DNA from: Candidatus Saccharimonadota bacterium
GTDB lineage: Bacteria > Patescibacteriota > Saccharimonadia > Saccharimonadales > JACQNP01
Assembly (NCBI GenBank): GCA_020428005.1
Contig: JAGQNP010000006.1
Location: forward strand, 1-35,255
Direction: 5' to 3'
Length of the DNA: 35,255 bases
In this document: piece by piece, positions 6,922 through 15,550 of the stretch
Layout: every line of letters starts with the position of its first letter
Position numbering within the stretch: the first letter of the stretch is position 1
Notes under the pieces: generated by a model
What the model was told of the DNA's origin: nothing
What the model saw: only the letters and a program-made list of their open reading frames with translations
Databases searched by the model: none
Position numbers and translations under genes: made by a program

Positions 6922-7785
6922 ATGGTTAAGAGTAAGACTTACTCGATCGAAGAACTCGAGCTGAAGGCCGACGACATTCGTCAAGACATCATAAGAATGC
7001 TTGAGCATGTTGGTAGTGGACATAGTGCTGGTCCACTTGGCCTGGCCGATATATTTACAGCTCTCTACTTCGGGATCTTAAAACACGATTTTACAAAACC
7101 AAATTGGGATCAAAGGGACATATTGCTTTTGAGTAACGGACACTGTGCGCCAGTACTTTATGCAACTATGGCAAATGCTGGTTATTTTGAGAAGAAGGAG
7201 CTACTTACACTTAGGCAATTTGGTTCCCGTTTGCAGGGTCATCCAGAAAGAACGAAGTTACCCGGTCTTGAGAGTACCAGCGGCCCGCTAGGTTGCGGAT
7301 TAAGTCAGGGTTGCGGTATGGCGCTTGCTATGAATATGAACAAAGACACACACCGCTGGGTTTACGTAGTAACTGGTGATGGTGAATTAGACGAAGGTAA
7401 TATTTGGGAAGCAGCTATGTTAGCTGGTAAGTATAAACTTGGCAACCTCATTGCAATTATAGATAGAAACAATATTCAAATAGATGGGCCAACAGAAGCA
7501 GTCATGCCGCTCGAAGACCTTAGTGATAAATGGGAATCTTTTGGATGGCATGTTATAGAAATTGATGGCAACAATATAGAAGCTGTAATAGACGCTTCTG
7601 CCATGGCGAGAGCGATAACTGAAAAACCAACAGCAATAATTGCACATACAGTACCAGGAAAAGGTGTTGACTTTATGGAATATGATTTTACATGGCACGG
7701 TAAACCCCCAGACCATGAGCAAGCCAAGAAAGCCCTAAATGAATTAAGGACTCTCAAGGGAAAGATTCGGAGCGAACATGAATAG
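6922..7785 (+). CDS. tkt: Transketolase, N-terminal (TPP-binding) subunit
   Basis: A 287-aa protein matching the N-terminal half of transketolase. It has GHSAGPLGLADI near the start, the TPP/Mg signature GDGELDEGNIWEAAM followed by IDRNN, and a histidine-containing HGKPPD near the end. The other half is a separate gene starting 8 nt before this one ends, as in archaeal and many CPR two-subunit transketolases. Together they move two-carbon units between ketose and aldose phosphates. No ribosome-binding site precedes the ATG; a perfect extended -10 element 10 nt upstream suggests nearly leaderless translation. Confidence 0.94.
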   Translation: MVKSKTYSIEELELKADDIRQDIIRMLEHVGSGHSAGPLGLADIFTALYFGILKHDFTKPNWDQRDILLLSNGHCAPVLYATMANAGYFEKKELLTLRQFGSRLQGHPERTKLPGLESTSGPLGCGLSQGCGMALAMNMNKDTHRWVYVVTGDGELDEGNIWEAAMLAGKYKLGNLIAIIDRNNIQIDGPTEAVMPLEDLSDKWESFGWHVIEIDGNNIEAVIDASAMARAITEKPTAIIAHTVPGKGVDFMEYDFTWHGKPPDHEQAKKALNELRTLKGKIRSEHE

Positions 7786-8755
7786 TCTGCATATTGTGGA
7801 AGATGTTCTAGCAAAAGATATAATGACAGAACCAAATCGAAAGGGATTTGGTAAGGGGCTATTAGATGCGGGCAAGGCAAATGATCAAGTGGTTGCTGCT
7901 TGCGCAGATCTAACAGAGTCAACACAGATGCACTTGTTTAGAGAACAGTTCCCAGAACGCTTTATTGAAATTGGTATTGCAGAACAAAATCTGGTAACAG
8001 TCGGATCAGGTCTTGCTGCTATGGGCAAAATACCATTTGTTAGTAGCTACGCAGCATTTAGTCCTGGAAGAAACTGGGAGCAAATTAGAACAACAATATG
8101 TTTGAACGACCAGCCAGTTAAGATTGTTGGTTCACACACAGGTTTGTATACGGGTATGGATGGCGCAACTCACCAGATGCTTGAAGACATTGCTCTAATG
8201 AGAGTTCTACCTAACATGGTGGTACTTGCCCCTGCTGATAGTCTAGAGGCGTACAGAATGACACTTGCTATGGCAGTCGATAAAAGGCCTAATTATATTC
8301 GTCTAGCAAGAGAGGCAATACCTATAATTACAACAGAAAAAACACCTTTTGAAATAGGTAAGGCTTACATTTACACCAAAGGTAACGACATAACATTTGT
8401 AAGTACCGGAACAATGACATATCAAGCTATGGTTGCTGCGGAGCTGTTATACAAAGACGGTATTGATGTTGAGGTTATTCACTGCCCAACAATAAAGCCT
8501 CTAGACGCAGTTACGATCTTGCAAAGTGCTAGAAAGACTAACAGGATTATAACTATAGAGGAAGCTCAAATAAGCGGTGGTCTTGGTGGTGCTGTAGCAG
8601 AGTTATTAAGCGAAGAATATCCTACTCTTATTAAGAGGATAGGTTTAAGAGATAGTTTTGGTGAATCAGGAAAGCCAGATCAGCTACTTGAACATTTCGG
8701 ACTAACTTCCAAGCATATTATGCTTGCAGCACATAAAATTATGGACAATAATTAG
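7778..8755 (+). CDS. tkt: Transketolase, C-terminal subunit
   Basis: A 325-aa protein matching the pyrimidine-binding and C-terminal domains of transketolase. ERFIEIGIAEQNLVTVGSGL carries the glutamate that activates the TPP aminopyrimidine. ATHQMLEDIALMR and the C-terminal domain with IITIEEAQISGGLGG follow. It overlaps the N-subunit gene by 8 nt, with CGGAG just before the ATG, so equal production by coupling is likely. An alternative ATG at 7823 would remove 15 residues before conserved sequence begins. Split genes of this kind are also used by DXP-synthase-like proteins, but the neighbours favour transketolase. Confidence 0.93.
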   Translation: MNSLHIVEDVLAKDIMTEPNRKGFGKGLLDAGKANDQVVAACADLTESTQMHLFREQFPERFIEIGIAEQNLVTVGSGLAAMGKIPFVSSYAAFSPGRNWEQIRTTICLNDQPVKIVGSHTGLYTGMDGATHQMLEDIALMRVLPNMVVLAPADSLEAYRMTLAMAVDKRPNYIRLAREAIPIITTEKTPFEIGKAYIYTKGNDITFVSTGTMTYQAMVAAELLYKDGIDVEVIHCPTIKPLDAVTILQSARKTNRIITIEEAQISGGLGGAVAELLSEEYPTLIKRIGLRDSFGESGKPDQLLEHFGLTSKHIMLAAHKIMDNN

Positions 8756-8775
8756 TAGATGAATATGGGTGGAAT

Positions 8776-9687
8776 ATGTCTTTGAGTTTAAAGCGGATGA
8801 GGATGAACTGTACGAGTGCGCGCAACGCAGTGTTTCGCTCTAGGCAGCAACATTTTGCATTAGGGGCATTCAACATAGATAACCAAGATACCTTAATTGC
8901 AATTGCACGTGCAGCTGCTGCCAAGAATGCACCACTAATGATTGAAGTTAGTCAGGGTGAAGTTGATGCTTTGGGTTTAGAAAATGTGCGTGATATGGTT
9001 GACAACTATTGCGAAGAATACGGTGTAGAAATGTATATTAACTTGGATCACAGCCCGACCGTTGCTGCCGCAATTGCGGGAATTGAAGCTGGATTTGAAT
9101 TTATTCATATTGATATTAGTCAGGCACGCAAGGATGCTACACTGGAAGAAATTATTACTGAGACTAAGCAAGTTGTTGAGTACGCTAGATTGACAGGAGC
9201 GTTGGTCGAGAGCGAGCCTCACTACTTTGGTGGATCATCGAATCTTCACAGTGAAAAAATTGACTATGATGAGATAAAAAAGACGTTTAGCACAGCAGAA
9301 GGTATGAGATCGTTCGTTGAGGCTACTGGTATCGACACTTATGCGGCTGCTATCGGTAACTTACATGGTAAATACCCCGTTCCAAAAAAACTCGATATCG
9401 AACTACTAAAAGAACTAAGAGAAGCATCTAATTGCAATATATCGCTGCACGGCGGAAGTGGCACCCCAGGTCACTATTTCCAAAAAGCCGTAAAGGTTGG
9501 CGTTAGTAAGATAAACATTAATAGTGATATGAGGGTAGCTTATCGCAATACTTTAGAAAAAGTACTACGGGAAAACCCAAATGAGTATGCAGTTGTTAAA
9601 ATAATGGGTCCAGTTATGGATGCTGTTCAGCGTGTAGTCGAAGAAAAACTAGAATTATTCAACGCAGTCGGCAAAGCTATAGTTTAG
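8776..9687 (+). CDS. fba: Class II fructose-bisphosphate aldolase family
   Basis: A 303-aa zinc aldolase of the FbaA/KbaY/GatY group. It has the N-terminal ALGAFNIDNQDT, zinc-ligand regions NLDHS and GNLHGKY, FIHIDISQ (family D-x-S) and the phosphate loop LHGGSG. It reversibly joins dihydroxyacetone phosphate with glyceraldehyde-3-phosphate, or with a related aldehyde. NLHG replaces the common TSHG, so it is a divergent member and tagatose- or sedoheptulose-bisphosphate activity cannot be excluded. GGTGGA lies 4 nt before the ATG. It is flanked by transketolase and a PfkB kinase, which could supply its substrate. Confidence 0.88.
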   Translation: MSLSLKRMRMNCTSARNAVFRSRQQHFALGAFNIDNQDTLIAIARAAAAKNAPLMIEVSQGEVDALGLENVRDMVDNYCEEYGVEMYINLDHSPTVAAAIAGIEAGFEFIHIDISQARKDATLEEIITETKQVVEYARLTGALVESEPHYFGGSSNLHSEKIDYDEIKKTFSTAEGMRSFVEATGIDTYAAAIGNLHGKYPVPKKLDIELLKELREASNCNISLHGGSGTPGHYFQKAVKVGVSKININSDMRVAYRNTLEKVLRENPNEYAVVKIMGPVMDAVQRVVEEKLELFNAVGKAIV

Positions 9688-9748
9688 ATATTTTGGAATA
9701 TGAAACACTTATGGCAAAATATAGGTAATTAATACGAAAGATGGTGGG

Positions 9749-10750
9749 ATGAGTAAAATAAAAGTATTTTGTATCGGTGATGTAGTAACTGATGCTTTTA
9801 TAAAACTTCTTGATGATCGTGCAGTTACATACGATAACGAAGAAGGCAAGTGGTTGGCAATGCCCTTTGGAACAAAAATACCTTTTGATAACGCAGAAGT
9901 TATTGAAGGAGTGGGAAATGCTGCCAATGCAGCTGTAAGCTTTGAAAAACTTGGCATCGAGAGTGGGCTAATTGCTAATGTTGGTAGCGATCAGTACGGC
10001 AGAGACATAATAAACTCCTTAAACAACAAGGGTGTTGACACAAGGTTTGTTCACATTAATCCCAAAAAGATAAGTAACTATCATTATGTGCTTTGGTACA
10101 AGGAAGAAAGAACAATTCTTATTAAGCACGAGGAGTATGATTATCATTGGCCGCGCTTTAGGTCGACTGATATTCCTGAATGGGTTTACTTTAGCTCAAT
10201 TAGTAAGAACGCTCTAGATAGCTATCATGATAAAATTGTTGATTGGCTTGACGAAAACCCAGAAGTTAAGTTGGCGTTCCAGCCAGGTACATTTCAGCTA
10301 GAGGCTGGACCTGATCGGCTACTCCCACTATATAAGCGTACAAACGTCTTAGTGCTTAACCGTGAGGAAGCGGTAGGACTTGTTGATGGAAATTATGATG
10401 ATGTTCATCAATTATTTGATAGATTACATCAACTAGGTCCTAAGATTGTATGCATAACCGATGGTCCTGCCGGGGCTTATGCCAGCGATGGCCAAAAGCG
10501 TTACAAAATGCCGCCTTATCCTGATCCTGCACCACCATATGAGAGAACCGGCGCTGGGGATGCTTTCACAAGCACTTTTGTTGCCGCCCTCATAAAAGGT
10601 AACAATGTGGAAGGTGCGCTTCAGTGGGGTCCTATAAATTCAATGAATGTGGTACAGAAGTCAGGAGCACAAGCAGGCTTGCTTACTGAAGATGAGATTG
10701 AGGGTCTTCTGGAAAAAGCTCCTGAATGGTACCGTCCTGAACACTTCTAA
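9749..10750 (+). CDS. PfkB-family carbohydrate kinase
   Basis: A 333-aa ribokinase-fold kinase. The N-terminal substrate region reads EGVGNAANAAVSFEKLG. A central FQPGTFQ is followed by VLNREEA, and the PfkB signature ERTGAGDAFTSTF holds the anion hole and catalytic Asp. It phosphorylates a sugar or sugar phosphate with ATP. The substrate is not readable; candidates are fructose-6-phosphate (PfkB-type), fructose, ribose or a nucleoside. Being last in the gap-to-fba cluster makes a fructose-6-phosphate kinase role attractive, which is inference. GGTGGG directly precedes the ATG. Its last 68 nt overlap the convergent phosphatidyltransferase gene. Confidence 0.87.
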   Translation: MSKIKVFCIGDVVTDAFIKLLDDRAVTYDNEEGKWLAMPFGTKIPFDNAEVIEGVGNAANAAVSFEKLGIESGLIANVGSDQYGRDIINSLNNKGVDTRFVHINPKKISNYHYVLWYKEERTILIKHEEYDYHWPRFRSTDIPEWVYFSSISKNALDSYHDKIVDWLDENPEVKLAFQPGTFQLEAGPDRLLPLYKRTNVLVLNREEAVGLVDGNYDDVHQLFDRLHQLGPKIVCITDGPAGAYASDGQKRYKMPPYPDPAPPYERTGAGDAFTSTFVAALIKGNNVEGALQWGPINSMNVVQKSGAQAGLLTEDEIEGLLEKAPEWYRPEHF

Positions 10751-11510
10751 GGTAATCTGGTAAGACTTTATCAGGACATAGTCGTGGGCTTCCAATAGTT
10801 TTTTCTCGACTGTCTCTTATTTCAGATCTCTCAATTTGAAGATAATTGTGTAGAGATAAACCGCTCTCTACGGACTTTTTTGCAGTATATAAAAATCCTA
10901 GCCCTATAGCCTTTCTGACAACAGGATTATTTGCGATTGGACTAAGCGCTGCCCCCACAACACCGTACTGTATTAACGCCTTTAGTTTTCCAGATTTCTG
11001 GGCTCGGGTGTCGATACCTTGAAAGTCAGCTATTATTCTGTCGGCTGTAGTTACTAAGTCTCTTGATATTGTCACAGTCGAAGCAGCTTCAACCATTCTT
11101 GCGTAAATAATATCACCGTTCTCTCTTTCTCTTGCTCCAATAGCTTCCATAGTAAGGTCAACTAGAGCCTTATCTGTCAGCTGGTCTCCATATGCATTAA
11201 ATGGCCGGCGCGCACTTTCATCCTTGCCTAATAATTTTCGTCCGAATCGCGAAAATTTACCATCAACGTCTGTAGCTGCTAATATGCCAAAGACTGAAGC
11301 CGTTCCCCAGGAGCGATATTCTTGGTTATTGCGAACGTAGCCGTACATGCCAATTGCTCCAGCACCCCTAATTGCTGTAAGTAAATTGCCCGTCTGTTCA
11401 CTAACTATCCCTAATGTGGATTTAATTTTTTCAGTCATGGGCTCAACAGGAGCAGTCTCTACCACATGAAGATCAGGCGTCATCTCTCCTTGCCTTAAAA
11501 AATTGCGCAT
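10683..11510 (-). CDS. Divergent CDP-alcohol phosphatidyltransferase (PgsA-like)
   Basis: About 275 aa if started at ATG 11510. Family marks in order: GNLLTAIR (41-48), corresponding to the usual PNLLTxLR; TDVDGKFSR (80-88), the DG..AR region; GDQLTDKALV (108-117), matching DPLADKLLV; SRDLVTTADR (149-158); and SGKLKALIQ (173-181), matching the GKxKTxxQ of PgsA. The family swaps CMP on CDP-diacylglycerol for an alcohol such as glycerol-3-phosphate. The motif is abnormal: DxDG instead of DxxDG, S-R instead of A-R, and about 8 extra residues before the third Asp. An in-frame TTG at 11546 could add 12 residues, but TACTAT at 11523-11518, exactly 7 nt before ATG 11510, favours the shorter form. 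Confidence 0.65.
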   Translation of the reverse strand: MRNFLRQGEMTPDLHVVETAPVEPMTEKIKSTLGIVSEQTGNLLTAIRGAGAIGMYGYVRNNQEYRSWGTASVFGILAATDVDGKFSRFGRKLLGKDESARRPFNAYGDQLTDKALVDLTMEAIGARERENGDIIYARMVEAASTVTISRDLVTTADRIIADFQGIDTRAQKSGKLKALIQYGVVGAALSPIANNPVVRKAIGLGFLYTAKKSVESGLSLHNYLQIERSEIRDSREKTIGSPRLCPDKVLPDYLRSVQDGTIQELFPEDPQSHLQ

Positions 11511-11517
11511 GGGGTTA

Positions 11518-11583
11518 ATAGTAGATTTAAATCTAGTTATTGGCAAGCATAAGCTTTACCAGATGCACCTCTGGTGATATTCT
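11518..11583. promoter_or_regulatory. Divergent promoter region with an AAGCATAAGCTT palindrome
   Basis: On the minus strand TACTAT (11523-11518) lies 7 nt before the phosphatidyltransferase ATG. On the plus strand TGATATTCT (11575-11583) lies 10 nt before the ATG at 11594. Between them AAGCATAAGCTT (11545-11556) has AAGC/GCTT arms with a 4-nt centre. A near-identical AAGCATACGCTT lies in the spoU/pilB divergent region. It is a candidate operator. Confidence 0.4.
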
Positions 11584-11593
11584 AATGGTGGAT

Positions 11594-12823
11594 ATGACAA
11601 AACAGTTGGCCCAACTGGTGGGGGTACAGGATCAGCTATTTGCTCTAATGATTGAGCAACTCGAGTCTGCGTCTGCTAGGCCTTCTATAGATATTAGATT
11701 ATCAACAGAAATAGTAGCTAAGGTTATATATCACGAACGTGCTTTGGGTCTTGACCCTGAGGATACTACTGGTGAAGAGCTTTACAATTCTCTACTTAGT
11801 TTAGTGGAACTTCACGATAGTTTTTTAGTAAAAAGACTTGGTGGTACTAACCCTGCCGACGTATCAGATATGTTGCCAAGAATCTATAAGCTGATATGTA
11901 ATCTGAAAATTCCTAAATCTGTATGGGTGTTGAAACATAGTGTAGCAAAAAAACTTATCAGAAGTTTGCCTCCAAAAAATGTAATGAAACAATTAGGTTA
12001 CAGATCTATAGATTCTATGATAAAGAGAGAATCTATAGATGAGATAATGATTGGCACTAGAGTTGTTGAGTCAAACACTTGGCATAAGAATTTTATCGAA
12101 AAGTACAAAAAACTTACACCTAGTGATTTTGAATCAAGGGAGGCTACATTTTTATTACTTGACGGTGAAAAATGGGGTAGCAAAACAATGTCTTACATAA
12201 AATCTCATCATCAGAACATCACACACCTTAAGGAGATGGGAACAATAGCTATATTACCGATTCCAATTAACACTTTACCAGGGATTACTATTGCACTCTT
12301 ACCTCGTCTATTATTTTATCTTAACGAATTGAGAACTTACAGTACGTACTTTAAGCATCAACAGGTTCATCCTGGTTTTGGTCTTATGTTAGTAAATACA
12401 TTATTAGACGACCCGTCCAGACATGTAAACATTGCTGGACAGCATCTGCACTGGAGGATTGTTCACAGACACTTCGGTTCTGGTAATGTAAAACATCCAG
12501 ATTTTTTTGAACCCCACATTCGCCCAGATGATCTTTTCTGGCGGAAAGCAGAAGACATTCTATATAAGATTGAGCCTGCATTGCACTTCTGGTATGAAAT
12601 GGATTATGTGGGAGTATATGCCAATCATGCACCAGTAAGTTTCAATCTTATGGATCTAACGGTAGACTATATAAACAAACGAAGTTATTCAAAGCGTACA
12701 TATTTTCATATTAGAGAAAGTCTATGGAATGAACTATTCGTAAGATATCTTCAACAGGAGAGTGTTTATTCCCAACTCCGTATGCAGATTAATCATCAAG
12801 TTATGGAGCCACTAGAACTATAG
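11594..12823 (+). CDS. Conserved-looking protein of unknown function
   Basis: I do not recognise this 409-aa protein. It looks mostly soluble and helical at the N-terminus, with a hydrophobic stretch near the middle (IAILPIPINTLPGITIALLP) that may be buried or membrane-associated. The C-terminal third is rich in His, Tyr and Trp, for example HWRIVHRHFG, EPALHFWYEMDYVGVYANH. No catalytic motif is evident. Composition and codon use look like its neighbours, so it is a real native gene. Possible starts are TTG 11540, ATG 11585 and ATG 11594. The last is preferred because TGATATTCT at 11575-11583 would start transcription near 11590. It is divergent from the phosphatidyltransferase. Confidence 0.7.
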   Translation: MTKQLAQLVGVQDQLFALMIEQLESASARPSIDIRLSTEIVAKVIYHERALGLDPEDTTGEELYNSLLSLVELHDSFLVKRLGGTNPADVSDMLPRIYKLICNLKIPKSVWVLKHSVAKKLIRSLPPKNVMKQLGYRSIDSMIKRESIDEIMIGTRVVESNTWHKNFIEKYKKLTPSDFESREATFLLLDGEKWGSKTMSYIKSHHQNITHLKEMGTIAILPIPINTLPGITIALLPRLLFYLNELRTYSTYFKHQQVHPGFGLMLVNTLLDDPSRHVNIAGQHLHWRIVHRHFGSGNVKHPDFFEPHIRPDDLFWRKAEDILYKIEPALHFWYEMDYVGVYANHAPVSFNLMDLTVDYINKRSYSKRTYFHIRESLWNELFVRYLQQESVYSQLRMQINHQVMEPLEL

Positions 12824-12832
12824 TTGGACTGC

Positions 12833-12840
12833 TGTATAAT
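12833..12840 (+). promoter_or_regulatory. -10 element upstream of the LOG-like gene
   Basis: TGTATAAT lies 12 nt after the stop of the 409-aa gene and 28 nt before the GTG start of the next. Unlike most promoters here, it leaves a leader of about 20 nt, containing two AGG triplets that may serve as a ribosome site. Confidence 0.5.
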
Positions 12841-12868
12841 ATAAGCGTTAGGATTTAGGCAATAAACA

Positions 12869-13507
12869 GTGAATTATTCGATTTGTGTATCAGGAGCAGC
12901 TGCGGGTAAAACCGTAGAGGCGGACAAAGAGCTAGCTGAAAGAGTTGGTGCGGCAATAGCGAAGGCTGGTCATATTATAACCACAGGGGCAACAGTTGGA
13001 CTACCGTATTATGCTGCTCGTTCTGCAAAAATGGAGGGTGGACTTAGTATTGGTTTCTCGCCGGCATCAACACCGAGAGAGCATATATATAAATACCGAC
13101 TGCCAATAGGAATCTTTGACTTTATAAACTACACTGGCATGAATTATGTCGGCAGGGATGCTCACCTCGTATTATCTAGTGACGCCGTCATTACGATAGG
13201 TGGTCGCATGGGAAGTTTGCATGAATTTACAACTGCCTTGGAGAGCAATACAATATGTGGTGTTCTTAGTGGTAGCGACGGTACCGCTGATATGATAGAT
13301 GATCTGATGGTAGCGTTGGAAGGTGTAAATAAACGAAACGTTATTTACGATGGCAATCCGGAAATTCTGGTAAAAAAAGTCATTGAACGCCTAGATATGG
13401 AGAATAAGGATATTGACACCAAAGTTCTAGCCTCCTGTTGGTATCTTAATGATGACTGCGATGAGTACGGCAGGCCAATTAGAAAATCCAAAGATAGAAA
13501 AGGTTAA
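12869..13507 (+). CDS. LOG/TIGR00725-like Rossmann-fold protein
   Basis: A 212-aa protein. The N-terminal strand YSICVSGAAAGK leads into a Rossmann-like fold, with ITTGATVGLPYYAA (37-50) and GGRMGSLHE (111-119) matching the family motif PGGxGTxxE. Relatives include cytokinin-riboside-monophosphate phosphoribohydrolases (LOG) and the TIGR00725/molybdenum-cofactor-carrier-like group. These cleave or bind nucleotides. The first Pro and the Thr of the motif are altered (I-G-G-R-M-G-S), so hydrolase activity is uncertain. GTG start. The stop lies 7 nt before the uvrB -10 element; no functional link to uvrB is evident. Confidence 0.72.
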   Translation: MNYSICVSGAAAGKTVEADKELAERVGAAIAKAGHIITTGATVGLPYYAARSAKMEGGLSIGFSPASTPREHIYKYRLPIGIFDFINYTGMNYVGRDAHLVLSSDAVITIGGRMGSLHEFTTALESNTICGVLSGSDGTADMIDDLMVALEGVNKRNVIYDGNPEILVKKVIERLDMENKDIDTKVLASCWYLNDDCDEYGRPIRKSKDRKG

Positions 13508-13511
13508 GTCT

Positions 13512-13520
13512 TGATACAAT
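13512..13520 (+). promoter_or_regulatory. Leaderless-type promoter of uvrB
   Basis: TGATACAAT is an extended -10 element (TGn plus TACAAT). The uvrB ATG begins after exactly 6 nt, so the expected transcription start is at or within a base of the A of ATG. No ribosome-binding sequence precedes the ATG. Confidence 0.65.
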
Positions 13521-13526
13521 ACGTAG

Positions 13527-15491
13527 ATGGCTACGTTTAATCTGAGAAGTAATTTTAAACCCACAGGCGATCAGCCGTCGGCGATTGCTTCTTTGATAGA
13601 TGGTTTATCATCTGGCGAAAAAGAGCAGACACTACTTGGTGTAACGGGTTCTGGCAAAACATTTACCATGGCTAATGTTATACAGAACAATCAAAAGCCC
13701 ACGCTAGTAATTTCTCACAACAAGACACTTGCCGCTCAGCTTTACTCTGAGTTTAGAAAATTCTTTCCAGACAATGCTGTGCACTATTTTGTCAGCTATT
13801 TTGATTATTATCAACCTGAAGCATACATACCCAGAAGTGACACTTATATTGAAAAAGATAGTCAGATAAATGAAGAAATTGACAGGTTGCGTCATGCTGC
13901 CACAGATGCTCTACTTTCAAGAAAAGATGTCATAATTATTGCCAGTGTCAGCTGTATTTATGGCATTGGTTCCGTTGAAGATTACGACAGTATGGCTGTC
14001 GTAATAACCGTGGGCGAAAGACGTGTAAGAGATAAGTTACTTCGCCAACTTACTGATATACAGTATCAGAGAAATGATATAGATTTTCATAGAGGTGTTT
14101 TTCGAGTTCGGGGTGATGTTATTGATATTTATCCTGCAGGTGAAGAAATGGCATATAGAGTTGAAATGTTTGGTGATGAAGTAGAAAGGATCGGTAGAAT
14201 CGATCCTTTGACTGGCGAAATCTTAGGGTCAATAAAAAAACTTAAAGTATTCCCAAGCAGTCATTATGTTACTCCCGCAGAAAAGTTGAAATCGGCTCTT
14301 GGACAGATTGAGCATGAACTTCATGAAAGGCTTCAGTTTTTTAAAAAAAACGATAAATTACTTGAAGCTCAAAGATTGCAGCAAAGAACTAGATTTGATC
14401 TGGAAATGCTCGAGGAGACAGGGTTCGTGAAAGGGATTGAAAACTATAGTCGATATCTCACTAATCGTGAGCCTGGCGAGCAACCAGCAACCTTACTCGA
14501 TTATTTCCCCGATGACTTCCTAATGTTTATTGACGAATCCCATATGACGATGCCGCAAATACGAGGTATGTACAATGGTGATAGGGCTCGCAAGGAAGTA
14601 TTGGTTGAGCATGGATTTCGCTTACCAAGTGCGCTAGATAATAGACCACTTACATTTACTGAGTTCGAGAGGCACATAAATCAGGTTGTGTATGTAAGCG
14701 CTACTCCTGCAGAATATGAGCTAAGTCGCTCTAGTAAACCGGTCCAACAGCTTATTCGACCAACGGGTTTACTCGATCCAGAAATAGAAGTTCGTCCTAT
14801 TAATGGCCAAATTGATGATTTAATTACTGAAATTTGCAAGACAGTTGATAAACGGCAGAGAGTAATAGTAACAACTTTGACAAAAAGAATGGCTGAAGAT
14901 TTAACCGAATATCTTCAAGATATTAATATAAAAGTTACTTATCTTCATAGCGATGTTGATACGCTTGATCGAACCGACATACTTCGCGATCTCAGGCTTG
15001 GCATATATGACGTTTTAGTTGGAATTAATTTGTTACGTGAGGGGTTAGATTTACCTGAGGTTAGCCTAGTAGCCATATTAGACGCCGATAAAGAGGGCTT
15101 CCTTAGAAGCGAACAAGCATTAATTCAGACTGTAGGAAGAGCAGCTCGCCATCAAGAGGGCAGGGTAGTGATGTATGCAGACAGTGTTACCGGCAGTATG
15201 AGGCGAACAATTGAAGAAACGAATAGGCGTAGAAAATTGCAAGAGAAATATAACAAAGAAAACGGAATCACACCAAAAGGGATAGCTAAGGATATTGAGA
15301 AAGGTTTACTACCAGACTTACCTGAAGAAGCAAAAAAAGCAAAACTGGACTTAAGGAAAATTCCCAAAGACGAATATAAAAACTTAATCAAAGACCTAAC
15401 TTCACAAATGGATATGGCAGCTGCAAATCTGGAATTTGAAAAAGCGGCAGAACTCAGGGACATCATTGAGGATGTAAAGTCTAAACTTTAG
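13527..15491 (+). CDS. uvrB: Excinuclease ABC subunit B
   Basis: A 654-aa protein of near-standard UvrB length. It has Walker A GVTGSGKT (38-45), the DNA-gripping beta-hairpin [20 protein letters not shown] (91-110), helicase DESH (336-339), SAT (391-393) and QTVGRAARH. The C-terminal UVR domain at about 617-652 ([11 protein letters not shown]) contacts UvrC. It loads onto damaged DNA with UvrA, verifies the lesion and recruits UvrC in nucleotide excision repair. uvrA and uvrC are not in this window. It appears to be transcribed from its own promoter overlapping the end of the preceding intergenic space. Confidence 0.98.
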   Translation: MATFNLRSNFKPTGDQPSAIASLIDGLSSGEKEQTLLGVTGSGKTFTMANVIQNNQKPTLVISHNKTLAAQLYSEFRKFFPDNAVHYFVSYFDYYQPEAYIPRSDTYIEKDSQINEEIDRLRHAATDALLSRKDVIIIASVSCIYGIGSVEDYDSMAVVITVGERRVRDKLLRQLTDIQYQRNDIDFHRGVFRVRGDVIDIYPAGEEMAYRVEMFGDEVERIGRIDPLTGEILGSIKKLKVFPSSHYVTPAEKLKSALGQIEHELHERLQFFKKNDKLLEAQRLQQRTRFDLEMLEETGFVKGIENYSRYLTNREPGEQPATLLDYFPDDFLMFIDESHMTMPQIRGMYNGDRARKEVLVEHGFRLPSALDNRPLTFTEFERHINQVVYVSATPAEYELSRSSKPVQQLIRPTGLLDPEIEVRPINGQIDDLITEICKTVDKRQRVIVTTLTKRMAEDLTEYLQDINIKVTYLHSDVDTLDRTDILRDLRLGIYDVLVGINLLREGLDLPEVSLVAILDADKEGFLRSEQALIQTVGRAARHQEGRVVMYADSVTGSMRRTIEETNRRRKLQEKYNKENGITPKGIAKDIEKGLLPDLPEEAKKAKLDLRKIPKDEYKNLIKDLTSQMDMAAANLEFEKAAELRDIIEDVKSKL

Positions 15492-15505
15492 TATATAGAA
15501 ACTGC

Positions 15506-15550
15506 CATAACTACGTTTCGTGATATCGACAGAAACACGCATAAGTTATG
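15506..15550. other. Two-tier inverted repeat between convergent genes
   Basis: Outer arms CATAACT (15506-15512) and AGTTATG (15544-15550) enclose inner arms GTTTC (15515-15519) and GAAAC (15532-15536). The structure fills the 54-nt gap between uvrB and the convergent hydrolase gene and runs into the latter's stop codon. There is no U-tract on either strand, so it is not a standard intrinsic terminator. It may still fold as an RNA 3'-end structure. Confidence 0.35.

Noticed and set aside
10683-10750. Trimming the 68-nt overlap between the PfkB kinase and the phosphatidyltransferase
   Set aside because: Both frames are open with plausible C-termini, and other convergent pairs here also overlap, so both ends are kept.
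11594-11998. Foreign or mobile origin for the 409-aa orphan
   Set aside because: Base composition and codon use look like neighbouring genes, and no integrase, repeat or tRNA target is nearby.
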